Shown: positions 1-6,958, counted from the stretch's first letter. The stretch: 11,349 nucleotides of DNA from DATJQF01 sp035505995 (GCA_035505995.1 DATJQF010000033.1:1-11349), one strand, 5' to 3'. The notes: generated from the letters alone by a model not told the origin. Program-made: numbers and translations.

Positions 1-739
1 GCACCCTGAGGAAGCCTGAAATATTTTTGGAACGGTCGTCGAAGCAGGAAACATGCAGGATCTTTTTTGTACTCCCCTCCTTCTCCCGGGATGACTCAAG
101 GATCCTGAATTTCCCGGTCTCCACCGGATTCGGAATGACCCTGAAGTTCCTGTGATCCAGTCCGTTCTCCTGCATGGCCTCTTTCAGTGCCGGCGAAACG
201 GCGACCACCGCCGACGCTCCTCTCACCGCCATCCGGGTGAATATTTTCCGGAAAAATCCTTTATAGGTATTATTCTGCAGAAGGTACCTGGACCAGTGCT
301 CTGTGATCACATAAGGGGTTCCGCTGCAGGTCTTCCGGAGCCATGCCACCACCCCGTGGCGCGTGAGCACATGCACATGGACCAGGTCGGGGTGGAATTC
401 CCGCAGGACCCGGAAGCCTTTGCGGCAGGCAACGAGGAACCGGATGTACCTTAAAAGCAGGATGTTCGAAACGCGAAACGCGAAACGCGAACCAAGGTCT
501 CCACTTTTTACGCGGTAATATATTCTCACCGTATGAACCCCCTGCTCCTCCGAGATCACCACCTCGTATTTGTTGACGGCTTTTTCATCCGGATGAACAT
601 ACAGCACGGCCACATCGCAAAACGGCACCAGGGCCTCTGCCTGATACCGGATGAAGAGCCCAGGCATCGGATCATAGGCGTGCGGATACCATCTTGGGAA
701 GAAAAGAACTTTGGGACGATCAGGAGACGGAGTTACCAA
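1..739 (-). CDS. GT4-family glycosyltransferase, C-terminal part missing at the left window edge
   Basis: About 246 codons are visible on the minus strand; the gene continues past position 1. The N-terminal half of a GT-B fold, group 1 (GT4) transferase is recognisable: a start segment RPKVLFFPRWYPH followed by PMPGLFIRYQAEAL, then HVHVLTRHG, ITEHWSRYL, VVAVSPALKEAM and VIPNPVETGKF, the last leading into the nucleotide-sugar domain (ILHVSCFDD). The catalytic E-x7-E region would lie outside the window. Such enzymes transfer a sugar from a nucleotide donor to a lipid-linked or surface glycan; donor and acceptor cannot be read here. No ATG lies upstream of the conserved N-terminus. The frame opens after a TAA at 757-755, so TTG (739) is my choice, with ATT (745) or ATA (754) as alternatives. 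Residues 84-91 are encoded by a 7-bp tandem repeat. The gene follows nadR by about 110 bp on the same strand; a TATATTTA box at 846-839 is a weak promoter candidate. Confidence 0.85.
   Translation of the reverse strand, partial: MVTPSPDRPKVLFFPRWYPHAYDPMPGLFIRYQAEALVPFCDVAVLYVHPDEKAVNKYEVVISEEQGVHTVRIYYRVKSGDLGSRFAFRVSNILLLRYIRFLVACRKGFRVLREFHPDLVHVHVLTRHGVVAWLRKTCSGTPYVITEHWSRYLLQNNTYKGFFRKIFTRMAVRGASAVVAVSPALKEAMQENGLDHRNFRVIPNPVETGKFRILESSREKEGSTKKILHVSCFDDRSKNISGFLRV
467..491. repeat. 7-bp tandem repeat CGAAACG, 3.6 copies, inside the GT4 gene
   Basis: CGAAACG occurs at 467-473, 474-480 and 481-487, followed by a partial CGAA to 491. In the gene it reads as CGTTTCG units and encodes SRFAFRVS. 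Three full units equal 21 bp, so the present state keeps frame; a gain or loss of one or two units would not. Confidence 0.9.
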
Positions 740-852
740 ACGAATGTGAGTTATTTAAGAATCAGGAAAGAAGAGGCAGGAGGTATTTTGGGATTGTTGG
801 AGTAAGGAATTATCTCCTGGTTCTTCTTTTCCAATTCGTAAATATAATGGAA

Positions 853-1362
853 TTACAGTATGGATTTTATAATCTTTAATGCGTTGTCCAATCTTTTTTC
901 ACCTGATCCGTCTACTATCCCGAAGGGCAGATCCCTTTGCAGCATTTCCTGAAGGTAAAGGTTGAATAGTTCCTCCCGCAGGTGAGGATGCTCCCGCTGA
1001 GGGTCACTCTCCCAGGGGAGATCGATGTAGCAGAGGAGGTAGACGTCGTACCGGTGCTTTTCGATCTGCTCCAGGATCCAGGGTTCGCAGGTGCCGTACT
1101 TGAACTCGCTCCAGATCTTCGTCACGATGAGCTCGGTGTCGCAGAAAAGGTATTCCTTCGCCTGCTTCTCCAGCCGTTTCTCATTTCTCAGCTGACCTTT
1201 CGCGATCTCCAGGATATCCTCCCGGACATAGGGCCGGTGGAGGTGATCAATGTATTCCCGGGCGTATTCGGGAACCCAGACGGTACGGAAATGCTTTGCA
1301 AGCGCTTCCGCCAGCATGGATTTGCCGGTGGATTCGGGGCCGGTGACGGCGACTTTGATCAG
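853..1362 (-). CDS. nadR: Kinase-only NadR: ribosylnicotinamide kinase-type P-loop protein
   Basis: This is a cytoplasmic P-loop kinase of the NadR ribosylnicotinamide kinase family, predicted to phosphorylate nicotinamide riboside to NMN. With the start chosen here it is 169 residues: Walker A GPESTGKS at 8-15, then WVPEYAREY, CDTELIVTKIWSEFKYG, and the C-terminal region with YIDLPWESDPQREHPH. The N-terminal adenylyltransferase domain of the longer enterobacterial and Haemophilus NadR proteins is absent, so NMN adenylylation must be done elsewhere. The first ATG (1317) lies after the Walker A lysine and would destroy the active site; the natural N-terminus IKVAVTGPES needs a start near 1362, where only CTG is available. 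The in-frame TAA at 1377-1375 sits in the GGGTTTA tract just upstream. It lies directly downstream of pnuC, which imports the substrate. Confidence 0.85.
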   Translation of the reverse strand: MIKVAVTGPESTGKSMLAEALAKHFRTVWVPEYAREYIDHLHRPYVREDILEIAKGQLRNEKRLEKQAKEYLFCDTELIVTKIWSEFKYGTCEPWILEQIEKHRYDVYLLCYIDLPWESDPQREHPHLREELFNLYLQEMLQRDLPFGIVDGSGEKRLDNALKIIKSIL

Positions 1363-1363
1363 A

Positions 1364-1407
1364 GGGTTTTGGGTTTAGGGTTTAGGGTTTAGGGGTTTAG
1401 GGGTTTG
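1364..1407. repeat. Telomere-like GGGTTTA heptad tract at the pnuC/nadR junction
   Basis: Units on the plus strand: GGGTTTT (1364), GGGTTTA (1371, 1378, 1385), then 8-bp forms GGGGTTTA (1392) and GGGGTTTG (1400). The tract supplies the last codons and stop of pnuC (1391-1389), fills the junction, and ends two bases from the inferred nadR start. Six runs of at least three G on the plus (template) strand give G-quadruplex potential. Confidence 0.92.
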
Positions 1408-1997
1408 AGTTTTTTACGCCATTCGATAAAGCCGAGGACGGCGATGACTGTGAAGACAAAGAACTGCAGGCTGCTGAAATAGAGCTTTTCGTAAGCAAAT
1501 AAAAAAACGGAGATGGAGTCGCCCAGGATCCAGGCGATCCAGTTCTCGATCTTCTTCCGGGCCAGCAGCCACATACCTATAATATACAGCGCCGTGGTGA
1601 TGGCATCCCAGGTAGGCACGATGCTGTCGGTGAATTTTGCCAGCAGGATCCTCAGGACCACGAAGAAAACGATCACCGCGCCGCCATTCAGCATCAGGGA
1701 GGCCGGAGAAAGCCGGGTGATCTTCAGGGCACCTTCTTCTCCCCGCTTCAGCCCCCAGTTGATCCAGCCGTAAATGCTCATGACGGCAAAGAAGGCGTTG
1801 ATCCCGGCCAGGGCGTACAGCTTCTGCGCAAAGCAGATATACACATAGATGGATACGTTGATGATCCCGAAAGGAAAGGCCAGGATGCTTTCCTTTTTCA
1901 TGGACCATACGCTCAGCAGTCCGAAGAAGACGGCGATCAGCTCGATCGCGGTGGTCTTCACCGGGCCGATCTCGATCAGGTAGTTCACGTAGCTCAT
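1389..1997 (-). CDS. pnuC: Nicotinamide riboside transporter PnuC
   Basis: A 202-residue integral inner-membrane protein of the PnuC family, predicted to carry nicotinamide riboside inward by facilitated diffusion, with trapping by phosphorylation. Hydrophobic segments alternate with short loops throughout. Family signatures are visible: IYGWINW at 75-81, VPTWDAITTALYIIGMWLLA at about 127-146, and KKIENWIAWILGD at 148-160 followed by a further membrane segment. PnuC relatives also carry other vitamins (PnuT, thiamine), but the nadR kinase immediately downstream favours nicotinamide riboside. The ATG overlaps the stop of the upstream methyltransferase gene as ATGA, suggesting translational coupling. 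The C-terminal residues KPLNP and the TAA stop come from the GGGTTTA repeat tract, so this end of the protein has probably been rewritten by repeat expansion. Confidence 0.92.
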   Translation of the reverse strand: MSYVNYLIEIGPVKTTAIELIAVFFGLLSVWSMKKESILAFPFGIINVSIYVYICFAQKLYALAGINAFFAVMSIYGWINWGLKRGEEGALKITRLSPASLMLNGGAVIVFFVVLRILLAKFTDSIVPTWDAITTALYIIGMWLLARKKIENWIAWILGDSISVFLFAYEKLYFSSLQFFVFTVIAVLGFIEWRKKLKPLNP

Positions 1998-2644
1998 GAT
2001 CTTCCAAGCAGTTTTTTCAAGGGGATCCGCAGGTTCAGGTATTCCAGCAGCAACACCAGGATCCGGTGCGATCTCTCTTTCCGGTAAATAGCAGAAACCC
2101 TGGCGCTGTCCTCCCCGATATAGCAGATCAGCGAGCGGGGGTTCGGTACGAAAAATACCGGGCCCAGGCTCTCAAAGTCTTTCCGGACCCATTGCGAGCG
2201 ATGCTGCTCAAACGGATTCCCGAAAGCGCTTTCCTGCGGGGTCACCGTGAGGGGGACCGATACGAGTATATTGCGCGATATCCTGCCGCAACGCTCCAGG
2301 ATCCTGATCCCATCCTCCCGCGTGAAATGCTCCAGCACGTCAATCATCAGGACCAGGTCGTAGCCGGGATCCAGCTTTTCCAGGATGGCGGAAGCCTCCC
2401 CGGTGAATATTTTTGAATAAATGTACCGGTGAACCGGGGTGAGATAAGGTTCAAATGCTTCGATCCCGTCGATCTGCCGTTCCCATTCCCCGTATTTCTC
2501 CCTTCCGTCCCAGAGCTCCAGGTATTCCCGGCTCAGGAACCCGTATTTCCCGAAGCCGGTCCCGATATCCAGCATCCGGCGGGGATCGGTCAGCCGGACC
2601 AGTTCCATTATCTCGTTCAGCTGGTAGGGATGACTGGAGGGCAT
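1994..2644 (-). CDS. Class I SAM-dependent methyltransferase
   Basis: A 216-residue soluble protein with a Rossmann-type SAM-binding core. Motif I is LDIGTGFGKYG at 25-35, an acidic strand-2 end follows (IDGIEAFEPY, about 58-67), and the strand-4 motif is DLVLMIDVLEHF at 96-107. The later QHRSQW (147-152) is a pattern I associate with methyltransferases found in polysaccharide and lipid-glycan loci, but the substrate cannot be read. The ATG at 2644 is the first in frame and is followed by a typical N-terminal helix. It is the first gene of a leftward cluster with pnuC (4-bp ATGA overlap), nadR and a GT4 glycosyltransferase. A TAATTTTG box at 2672-2665 could be its -7 element. Whether it has anything to do with NAD salvage or only shares the transcript is unknown. 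Confidence 0.85.
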   Translation of the reverse strand: MPSSHPYQLNEIMELVRLTDPRRMLDIGTGFGKYGFLSREYLELWDGREKYGEWERQIDGIEAFEPYLTPVHRYIYSKIFTGEASAILEKLDPGYDLVLMIDVLEHFTREDGIRILERCGRISRNILVSVPLTVTPQESAFGNPFEQHRSQWVRKDFESLGPVFFVPNPRSLICYIGEDSARVSAIYRKERSHRILVLLLEYLNLRIPLKKLLGRS

Positions 2645-2664
2645 CGGGTTCTGTTTGGGGTTGT

Positions 2665-2672
2665 CAAAATTA
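2665..2672 (-). promoter_or_regulatory. Candidate Bacteroidota -7 box for the methyltransferase-pnuC-nadR cluster
   Basis: TAATTTTG on the minus strand fits TAnnTTTG and lies 20 bp before the ATG at 2644. I see no convincing TTTG -33 element 17-23 bp further upstream, so this is only a candidate. Confidence 0.4.
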
Positions 2673-2715
2673 TTCTAAAAATCCGAAGGAATGCGGTCCG
2701 GAAGGTTTATTTTCC

Positions 2716-2723
2716 TATATTTA
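2716..2723 (+). promoter_or_regulatory. Weak candidate -7 box for the lipoprotein gene
   Basis: TATATTTA differs from TAnnTTTG only in the last base and lies 23 bp before the ATG at 2747, in the 102-bp divergent gap with the methyltransferase gene. No -33 partner is evident. Confidence 0.3.
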
Positions 2724-2746
2724 ACCGGGTTTTAATACACACTGCT

Positions 2747-3292
2747 ATGAAAAAGCATCTATTCGGAATTATCTTCCTCGCGGCACTTTGCCTGTTTGTT
2801 TCGGGCTGCCTGACCTGCGAACAAAAGCAGTATATCTTCAAGATCCATGAGGATCACACTGTTACATTGACCATCCGGTACATCAACATCATGCTGACCC
2901 CGGGAGATTCCATTACCAAGGATTCCGCATACCGGTTCCTGGTGGAGGAATATGTCAATGGCGACCGGGTGGATGCCGACTTCCCGGATGCCAGCAATTT
3001 CAAGAAACGCCTTTTCGAGGAGAACGGCGTGCTGTGCGGCGAGGTCTCCATGGATTTCCCGAACCTGGAGGCGGCCGGAATTTTCCAGTATGATCCGAAC
3101 GGGCCGTATATGGTTTCGATGACCAGCCTCGGCTCGGAGGAATACAGCACCTCCAACGGGGGCTACCCGGGGGAGAAAATGCCGGTCGTGTTCTGGGACA
3201 ATAAGCTGGACGAGCTTCAGGTGACCACCCTGGTGGAGAAGAACGGGGATCCCAGCTACAGCCTGCTGGATGTTTACCGGCAGGTAAAATAA
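2747..3292 (+). CDS. Uncharacterised lipoprotein, 181 residues
   Basis: I do not recognise this family. The protein begins MKKHLFGII, continues with a hydrophobic stretch, and has a lipobox VSGC with the lipidated cysteine at residue 21; a second cysteine follows at 24. The open frame extends further upstream, but ATG 2747 is chosen because it places a complete signal peptide at the N-terminus. The mature part (about 160 residues) is hydrophilic, mixed in composition and without internal repeats; segments such as YIFKIHEDHTVTLTIRYI and KMPVVFWDNKLDELQVTT suggest a beta-rich domain. No enzyme motif is visible. A charged run right after the cysteine that would act as a clear surface-export signal is lacking, so the periplasmic face of either membrane is possible. 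It is divergent from the methyltransferase gene, and the dedA promoter begins 4 bp after its stop. Confidence 0.8.
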   Translation: MKKHLFGIIFLAALCLFVSGCLTCEQKQYIFKIHEDHTVTLTIRYINIMLTPGDSITKDSAYRFLVEEYVNGDRVDADFPDASNFKKRLFEENGVLCGEVSMDFPNLEAAGIFQYDPNGPYMVSMTSLGSEEYSTSNGGYPGEKMPVVFWDNKLDELQVTTLVEKNGDPSYSLLDVYRQVK

Positions 3293-3295
3293 TCT

Positions 3296-3327
3296 TTTGC
3301 ACATATTCCGCCCAAAGCATACCTTTG
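3296..3327 (+). promoter_or_regulatory. Bacteroidota sigma-ABfr-type promoter for dedA-kup
   Basis: TTTG at 3296-3299, a 20-bp spacer, then TACCTTTG at 3320-3327: a near-perfect match to the TTTG/TAnnTTTG promoter of Bacteroidota. The start codon at 3350 lies 23 bp after the -7 box, giving a short leader with no Shine-Dalgarno site. It is the clearest promoter in the window. Confidence 0.78.
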
Positions 3328-3349
3328 CACGTTTTTTTAAAGCCGGGGT

Positions 3350-4015
3350 ATGTCCGACCTGCTTAAGCAGCTTTTTGATATCCTTCTGCACATCGATGTC
3401 CACCTGCAGCTCTGGGTGACCGAATACCGCAACTGGACCTACCTGATCCTGATGCTGATCATTTTCTGCGAGACCGGTTTCGTGATCACTCCCTTCCTTC
3501 CGGGCGATTCCCTGCTGTTTGCCGCCGGGACCATCGCGGCGCTACCCGGCCATCCCCTGGAGATCCAGGCGATCATTCCCCTGCTGCTGATGGCCGCTTT
3601 CGGGGGGGACAACACGAACTACCTGATCGGCCGGCTGATAGGGACCCAGGTGTATGAGAAGAATTACCGCCTTATCCGCAAGGACTACCTGGACAAAACC
3701 CATTTATTTTATGAAAAGCACGGGGGAAAAACGCTGGTGATCGCCCGTTTCATGCCGATTATCCGTACTTTTGCACCGTTTGTTGCAGGAGTGGGTACCA
3801 TGCGGTACATTCGTTTTTTCCTGTTCAGCATTACAGGCAATATCCTCTGGGTGGTCACCTTTTCCCTCGGGGGATTCTTCTTCGGGAACATTCCGGTCAT
3901 TAAGAATAACTTTTCCCTGGTGATCCTGGGGATCATCGTCATCTCCCTGCTGCCGGTCCTGGTGGCCTTCTTCAGAAAGATCCTGGGAGAAAGAACCGAG
4001 AGGAGGATATCATGA
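3350..4015 (+). CDS. DedA-family (SNARE-associated/VTT domain) membrane protein
   Basis: A 221-residue inner-membrane protein of the DedA superfamily, whose members are implicated in phospholipid or undecaprenyl-phosphate translocation and in proton-dependent envelope homeostasis. Residues matching those reported as essential in Escherichia coli YqjA/YghB are present: E41 (FCETGF), D53 (FLPGDSLLF, 49-57), R133 and R139 (RFMPIIRTFAPFVAG). The GGDNTNYLIGRLIG segment at 85-98 is also typical. Hydrophobic segments flank these, with a C-terminal membrane helix and a basic tail. The specific substrate cannot be deduced. The start fits the promoter at 3296-3327. The stop overlaps the kup start as ATGA, so the two membrane proteins are probably translationally coupled. 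Confidence 0.92.
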   Translation: MSDLLKQLFDILLHIDVHLQLWVTEYRNWTYLILMLIIFCETGFVITPFLPGDSLLFAAGTIAALPGHPLEIQAIIPLLLMAAFGGDNTNYLIGRLIGTQVYEKNYRLIRKDYLDKTHLFYEKHGGKTLVIARFMPIIRTFAPFVAGVGTMRYIRFFLFSITGNILWVVTFSLGGFFFGNIPVIKNNFSLVILGIIVISLLPVLVAFFRKILGERTERRIS

Positions 4016-5985
4016 GCCGGCCTGTCAAAAGCCAGATATCTACCCTGACCGCGGCCGGATTACTGGTGACCCTGGGCATCGTGTACGGGGATATCGGGAC
4101 CTCCCCGCTGTACGTGATGCGGGCGATCGTATCGGGGGCAGAAGGCATCAATCAGACCTTCATCCTGGGAGGACTTTCCTGCATCTTCTGGACGCTGACC
4201 CTGCAAACCACCCTGAAGTATATCATTATCACGCTGCGGGCCGACAACAAGGGGGAAGGAGGCATCTTTTCGCTTTTCGCCCTGATCCGCAAGCGGGCAA
4301 AATGGGCCTATATTTTTGCGATCATCGGCGGCTGCACGCTGCTGGCCGACGGCATCATCACGCCCTCCATCACCATCGTTTCCGCCGTGGAAGGTCTGCT
4401 GAACATCAGTCCGAGAATGCCCGTGGTGCCGATCGTCCTGGTGATCATCACCGTGCTGTTCTTTGTCCAGAGATTCGGGACCAAAGCGGTCGGGAGATCG
4501 TTCGGGCCGATCATGTTCCTCTGGTTCTGCATGCTGGGGATCCTGGGCCTGCTGCAGGTGATCCAATACCCTTCCATCATCCGGGCGCTGGATCCGCATT
4601 ATGCCTATCTTTTCCTGACCCAGTCGCCCCACGGCTTCCTGCTCCTCGGGGCCGTGTTCCTGTGCACGACGGGGGCCGAAGCGCTCTATTCGGATCTCGG
4701 CCATTGCGGGTTGAAAAATATCCGGATCTCCTGGATCTTCGTCAAGACGACGCTCGTACTGAACTATCTCGGGCAGGGAGCCTGGGTGCTGCGGAATACC
4801 AGCCAGGTGTATGACACGACCAACCCGTTCTTCAGCATCATGCCCGCCTGGTTCCTGATCACCGGGATCATGGTCGCGACCGCGGCGGCCATCATTGCCA
4901 GCCAGGCCCTGATCAGTGGCTCCTACACGCTGATCAGCGAAGCGATCCAGCTGAACTTCTGGCCGAAGATCAAGATCAATTACCCGACCAACATCAAGGG
5001 CCAGATGTACATCTCCAGCATCAACTGGATGCTCTATTTCAGCTGCGTGTTCGTGATCCTCTTCTTCCAGAAATCGGCCAACATGGAGGCGGCCTACGGA
5101 CTTTCGATCACCATCACGATGCTGATGACCACCGTGTTGCTGAGCATCTATTTCTTCTACCGGCGGGTCCCGGTCTATGTCCTGGTGATGTTCCTGGCCG
5201 TGTACCTGACCATCGAAGGCTCATTCCTGGTGGCTAACCTGAATAAGTTCGTCCACGGCGGGTGGTTCACCATCCTGGCCGGCAGCATCCTGTTCCTGGT
5301 CATGTGGGTCTGGTTCCACGGGCGAAAGATCAAGAACAGCTTCATCGAATTCGTGAAGATCGAGCCTTATTACGAGGTGATCAAGGCCCTGTCGAACGAC
5401 CATACGGTGCCGAAATATGCCACCAACCTGGTCTTCCTGACCAAGGCCAACAAGTCGACCGACATCGAGTCGAAGATCATTTATTCGATCCTGAACAAAC
5501 AGCCGAAACGCGCCGACGTTTACTGGCTCCTGCACGTGGACATCCTCGACGAGCCGCATGTGCTCGAATACCGCATCACCCACCTGATCCCGGATATCCT
5601 GATCAAGGTCGACTTCAAGATCGGGTTCAAGGTGCAGCCCCGCGTGAACCTGTTCTTCCGCCAGCTGATCGAGGAGATGAGCAAGTCGCAGGAGATCGAC
5701 CTCCTGAGCCGGTACGAATCCTTGCGGAAATACAATGTGGTCAGCGACTTCCGCTTTGTCGTGATCGACCGGATCCAGAACTATGATTTCGATTTCCCGC
5801 CGCGCGAGCAGTTCATCATGGACATGTACACCATCTTCAAGCGGTTCGGGATCAATGAGGTGAGATCACTCGGATTGGATACCAGCAACGTCACCATTGA
5901 AACGGTGCCGCTGTTCATCGATAAGGAAAGCCCGCCGCTGGTCATCCGGAACCATAACGGTCACAACGGGCACCACCCCGCCTAG
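4012..5985 (+). CDS. kup: KUP/HAK/KT-family potassium uptake protein
   Basis: A 657-residue inner-membrane transporter that imports K+, probably with protons; the length is close to E. coli Kup (622). The family signature YGDIGTSPLY is at 25-34, followed by ADNKGEGGIFSLFALIRKR, and GAEALYSDLGHCG in the middle of the membrane domain. Roughly the first 440 residues are a series of hydrophobic helices; the remaining 200 or so form the cytoplasmic domain, where cyclic-di-AMP binds in some family members (not testable here). The start overlaps the dedA stop by 4 bp (ATGA). The last residues form a histidine- and asparagine-rich tail, HNGHNGHHPA, encoded by a short 9-bp repeat. The gene ends only 10 bp from the convergent transketolase gene, with no clear intrinsic terminator between them. 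Confidence 0.96.
   Translation: MSRPVKSQISTLTAAGLLVTLGIVYGDIGTSPLYVMRAIVSGAEGINQTFILGGLSCIFWTLTLQTTLKYIIITLRADNKGEGGIFSLFALIRKRAKWAYIFAIIGGCTLLADGIITPSITIVSAVEGLLNISPRMPVVPIVLVIITVLFFVQRFGTKAVGRSFGPIMFLWFCMLGILGLLQVIQYPSIIRALDPHYAYLFLTQSPHGFLLLGAVFLCTTGAEALYSDLGHCGLKNIRISWIFVKTTLVLNYLGQGAWVLRNTSQVYDTTNPFFSIMPAWFLITGIMVATAAAIIASQALISGSYTLISEAIQLNFWPKIKINYPTNIKGQMYISSINWMLYFSCVFVILFFQKSANMEAAYGLSITITMLMTTVLLSIYFFYRRVPVYVLVMFLAVYLTIEGSFLVANLNKFVHGGWFTILAGSILFLVMWVWFHGRKIKNSFIEFVKIEPYYEVIKALSNDHTVPKYATNLVFLTKANKSTDIESKIIYSILNKQPKRADVYWLLHVDILDEPHVLEYRITHLIPDILIKVDFKIGFKVQPRVNLFFRQLIEEMSKSQEIDLLSRYESLRKYNVVSDFRFVVIDRIQNYDFDFPPREQFIMDMYTIFKRFGINEVRSLGLDTSNVTIETVPLFIDKESPPLVIRNHNGHNGHHPA
5953..5979 (+). 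repeat. 9-bp-period tract encoding the histidine-rich Kup tail
   Basis: CATAACGGT, CACAACGGG and CACCACCCC follow one another in frame and encode HNG, HNG, HHP just before the stop. The period is a multiple of three, so copy changes would keep frame. Confidence 0.6.
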
Positions 5986-5995
5986 GTACCGGAAA

Positions 5996-6958
5996 TTATT
6001 TCCCTGTTTTCCGCCGGAGCACTTCCATAACGGCCTGGACAATATGTTCTGTATCCAGTCCGTATTTCTTCAGCAGTTCTTCCGGCTTCCCGCTTTCCCC
6101 GAACCGGTCGTCCACCGCCACCAGCTCCTGGGGTACCGGAAGGTTTGAGACCAGCAGCTGTGCGACGGAATCCCCGAGGCCGCCGTTCTTCAGGTGTTCC
6201 TCGGCAGTCACCGCGCAACCGGTCCTGCGGACGGAATCCAGCACCGCCTTGCGATCCAGCGGCTTGATGGTGTGGATGTTGATGATCTCGGCGGATATCC
6301 CTTTATCTTCCAGGATCCGGGCTGCCTCCAGCGCCATCCATACCAGGTGTCCGGTGGCAAAGACGGATACATCCTTTCCCGGTGAAAGCAGGACGGCTTT
6401 CCCGATCTCGAAGGATTGACCGGGCGGAGTGAAATTAGGCACCTTGGGCCTGCCGAACCGCAGGTAAACCGGTCCGGTGTGGCCGGCAACCGCAAGGGTG
6501 GCCGCTTTGGTCTGGTTGAAATCGCAGGTGTTGATCACCGTCATGTTGGGCAGCATCTTCATCAGGCCGATGTCCTCCATGATCTGGTGGGTGGCCCCGT
6601 CCTCCCCCAGCGTGATCCCCGCATGGGAGGCGCAGATCTTCACGTTCTTGTTGGAGTAGGCGATCGACTGCCGGATCTGGTCGTACACGCGACCGGTGGA
6701 GAAATTCGCAAAAGTGCCGGTAAAGGGGATCTTCCCCCCGATCGTCAGTCCCGCCGCCAGTCCCATCATGTTGGCCTCCGCGACCCCGACCTCGAAAAAG
6801 CGGTCGGGATAAGCCTTCGCAAAGGCATCCATTTTGAGGGACCCGGTAAGATCGGCGCACAGCGCCACTACATTGGGATTTGTCCGGCCGAGCTCCAGCA
6901 GGCCTTCGCCGAAGCCGGAACGGGTATCCCTGGAGCCAAGGTTTGGATATTCCTTCAT
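5996..6958 (-). CDS. Transketolase, C-terminal subunit of a split enzyme
   Basis: A 320-residue protein holding the pyrimidine-binding and C-terminal domains of transketolase, a thiamine-diphosphate enzyme of the non-oxidative pentose phosphate pathway. The segment FFEVGVAEANMMGLAAG carries E61, expected to activate the cofactor. Further family segments are GKIPFTGTFANFSTGRVYDQ, SHAGITLGEDGATHQ, GPVYLRFGRPK, and a C-terminal domain with VTAEEHLKNGGLGD. It cannot work alone because the diphosphate-binding GDG half is a separate protein, encoded by the same-strand gene at 8636-9478. Such halves normally lie side by side; here a vWA gene separates them. Related two-part enzymes (1-deoxyxylulose-5-phosphate synthase-like, sulfo-sugar transketolases) are a less likely alternative. 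The start ATG 6958 gives the typical short N-terminus. No strong promoter is visible in the 158 bp upstream. Confidence 0.92.
   Translation of the reverse strand: MKEYPNLGSRDTRSGFGEGLLELGRTNPNVVALCADLTGSLKMDAFAKAYPDRFFEVGVAEANMMGLAAGLTIGGKIPFTGTFANFSTGRVYDQIRQSIAYSNKNVKICASHAGITLGEDGATHQIMEDIGLMKMLPNMTVINTCDFNQTKAATLAVAGHTGPVYLRFGRPKVPNFTPPGQSFEIGKAVLLSPGKDVSVFATGHLVWMALEAARILEDKGISAEIINIHTIKPLDRKAVLDSVRRTGCAVTAEEHLKNGGLGDSVAQLLVSNLPVPQELVAVDDRFGESGKPEELLKKYGLDTEHIVQAVMEVLRRKTGK

Noticed and set aside
853..1362. nadR as a pseudogene
   Set aside because: Apart from the missing ATG, the frame is intact and all kinase motifs are conserved, so a rare start codon is more likely than decay.
1364..1407. 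Telomere or linear replicon end
   Set aside because: The unit matches plant-type telomere repeat, but there are only about six copies, flanked on both sides by intact genes in one operon.
1414..2007. Second long minus-strand frame overlapping pnuC
   Set aside because: The translation is very rich in Arg, Asp and His, as expected of an out-of-frame reading; pnuC in the other frame has clear membrane segments and motifs.
4060..4704. Minus-strand open frame inside kup
   Set aside because: Antisense shadow of a GC-rich conserved gene; the composition is typical of such shadows and no start signal is seen.
5986..6003. Palindrome GGAAAT/ATTTCC between kup and the transketolase C-half as a bidirectional terminator
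   Set aside because: The loop would be a single base and the stem weak; it partly overlaps the transketolase stop region.
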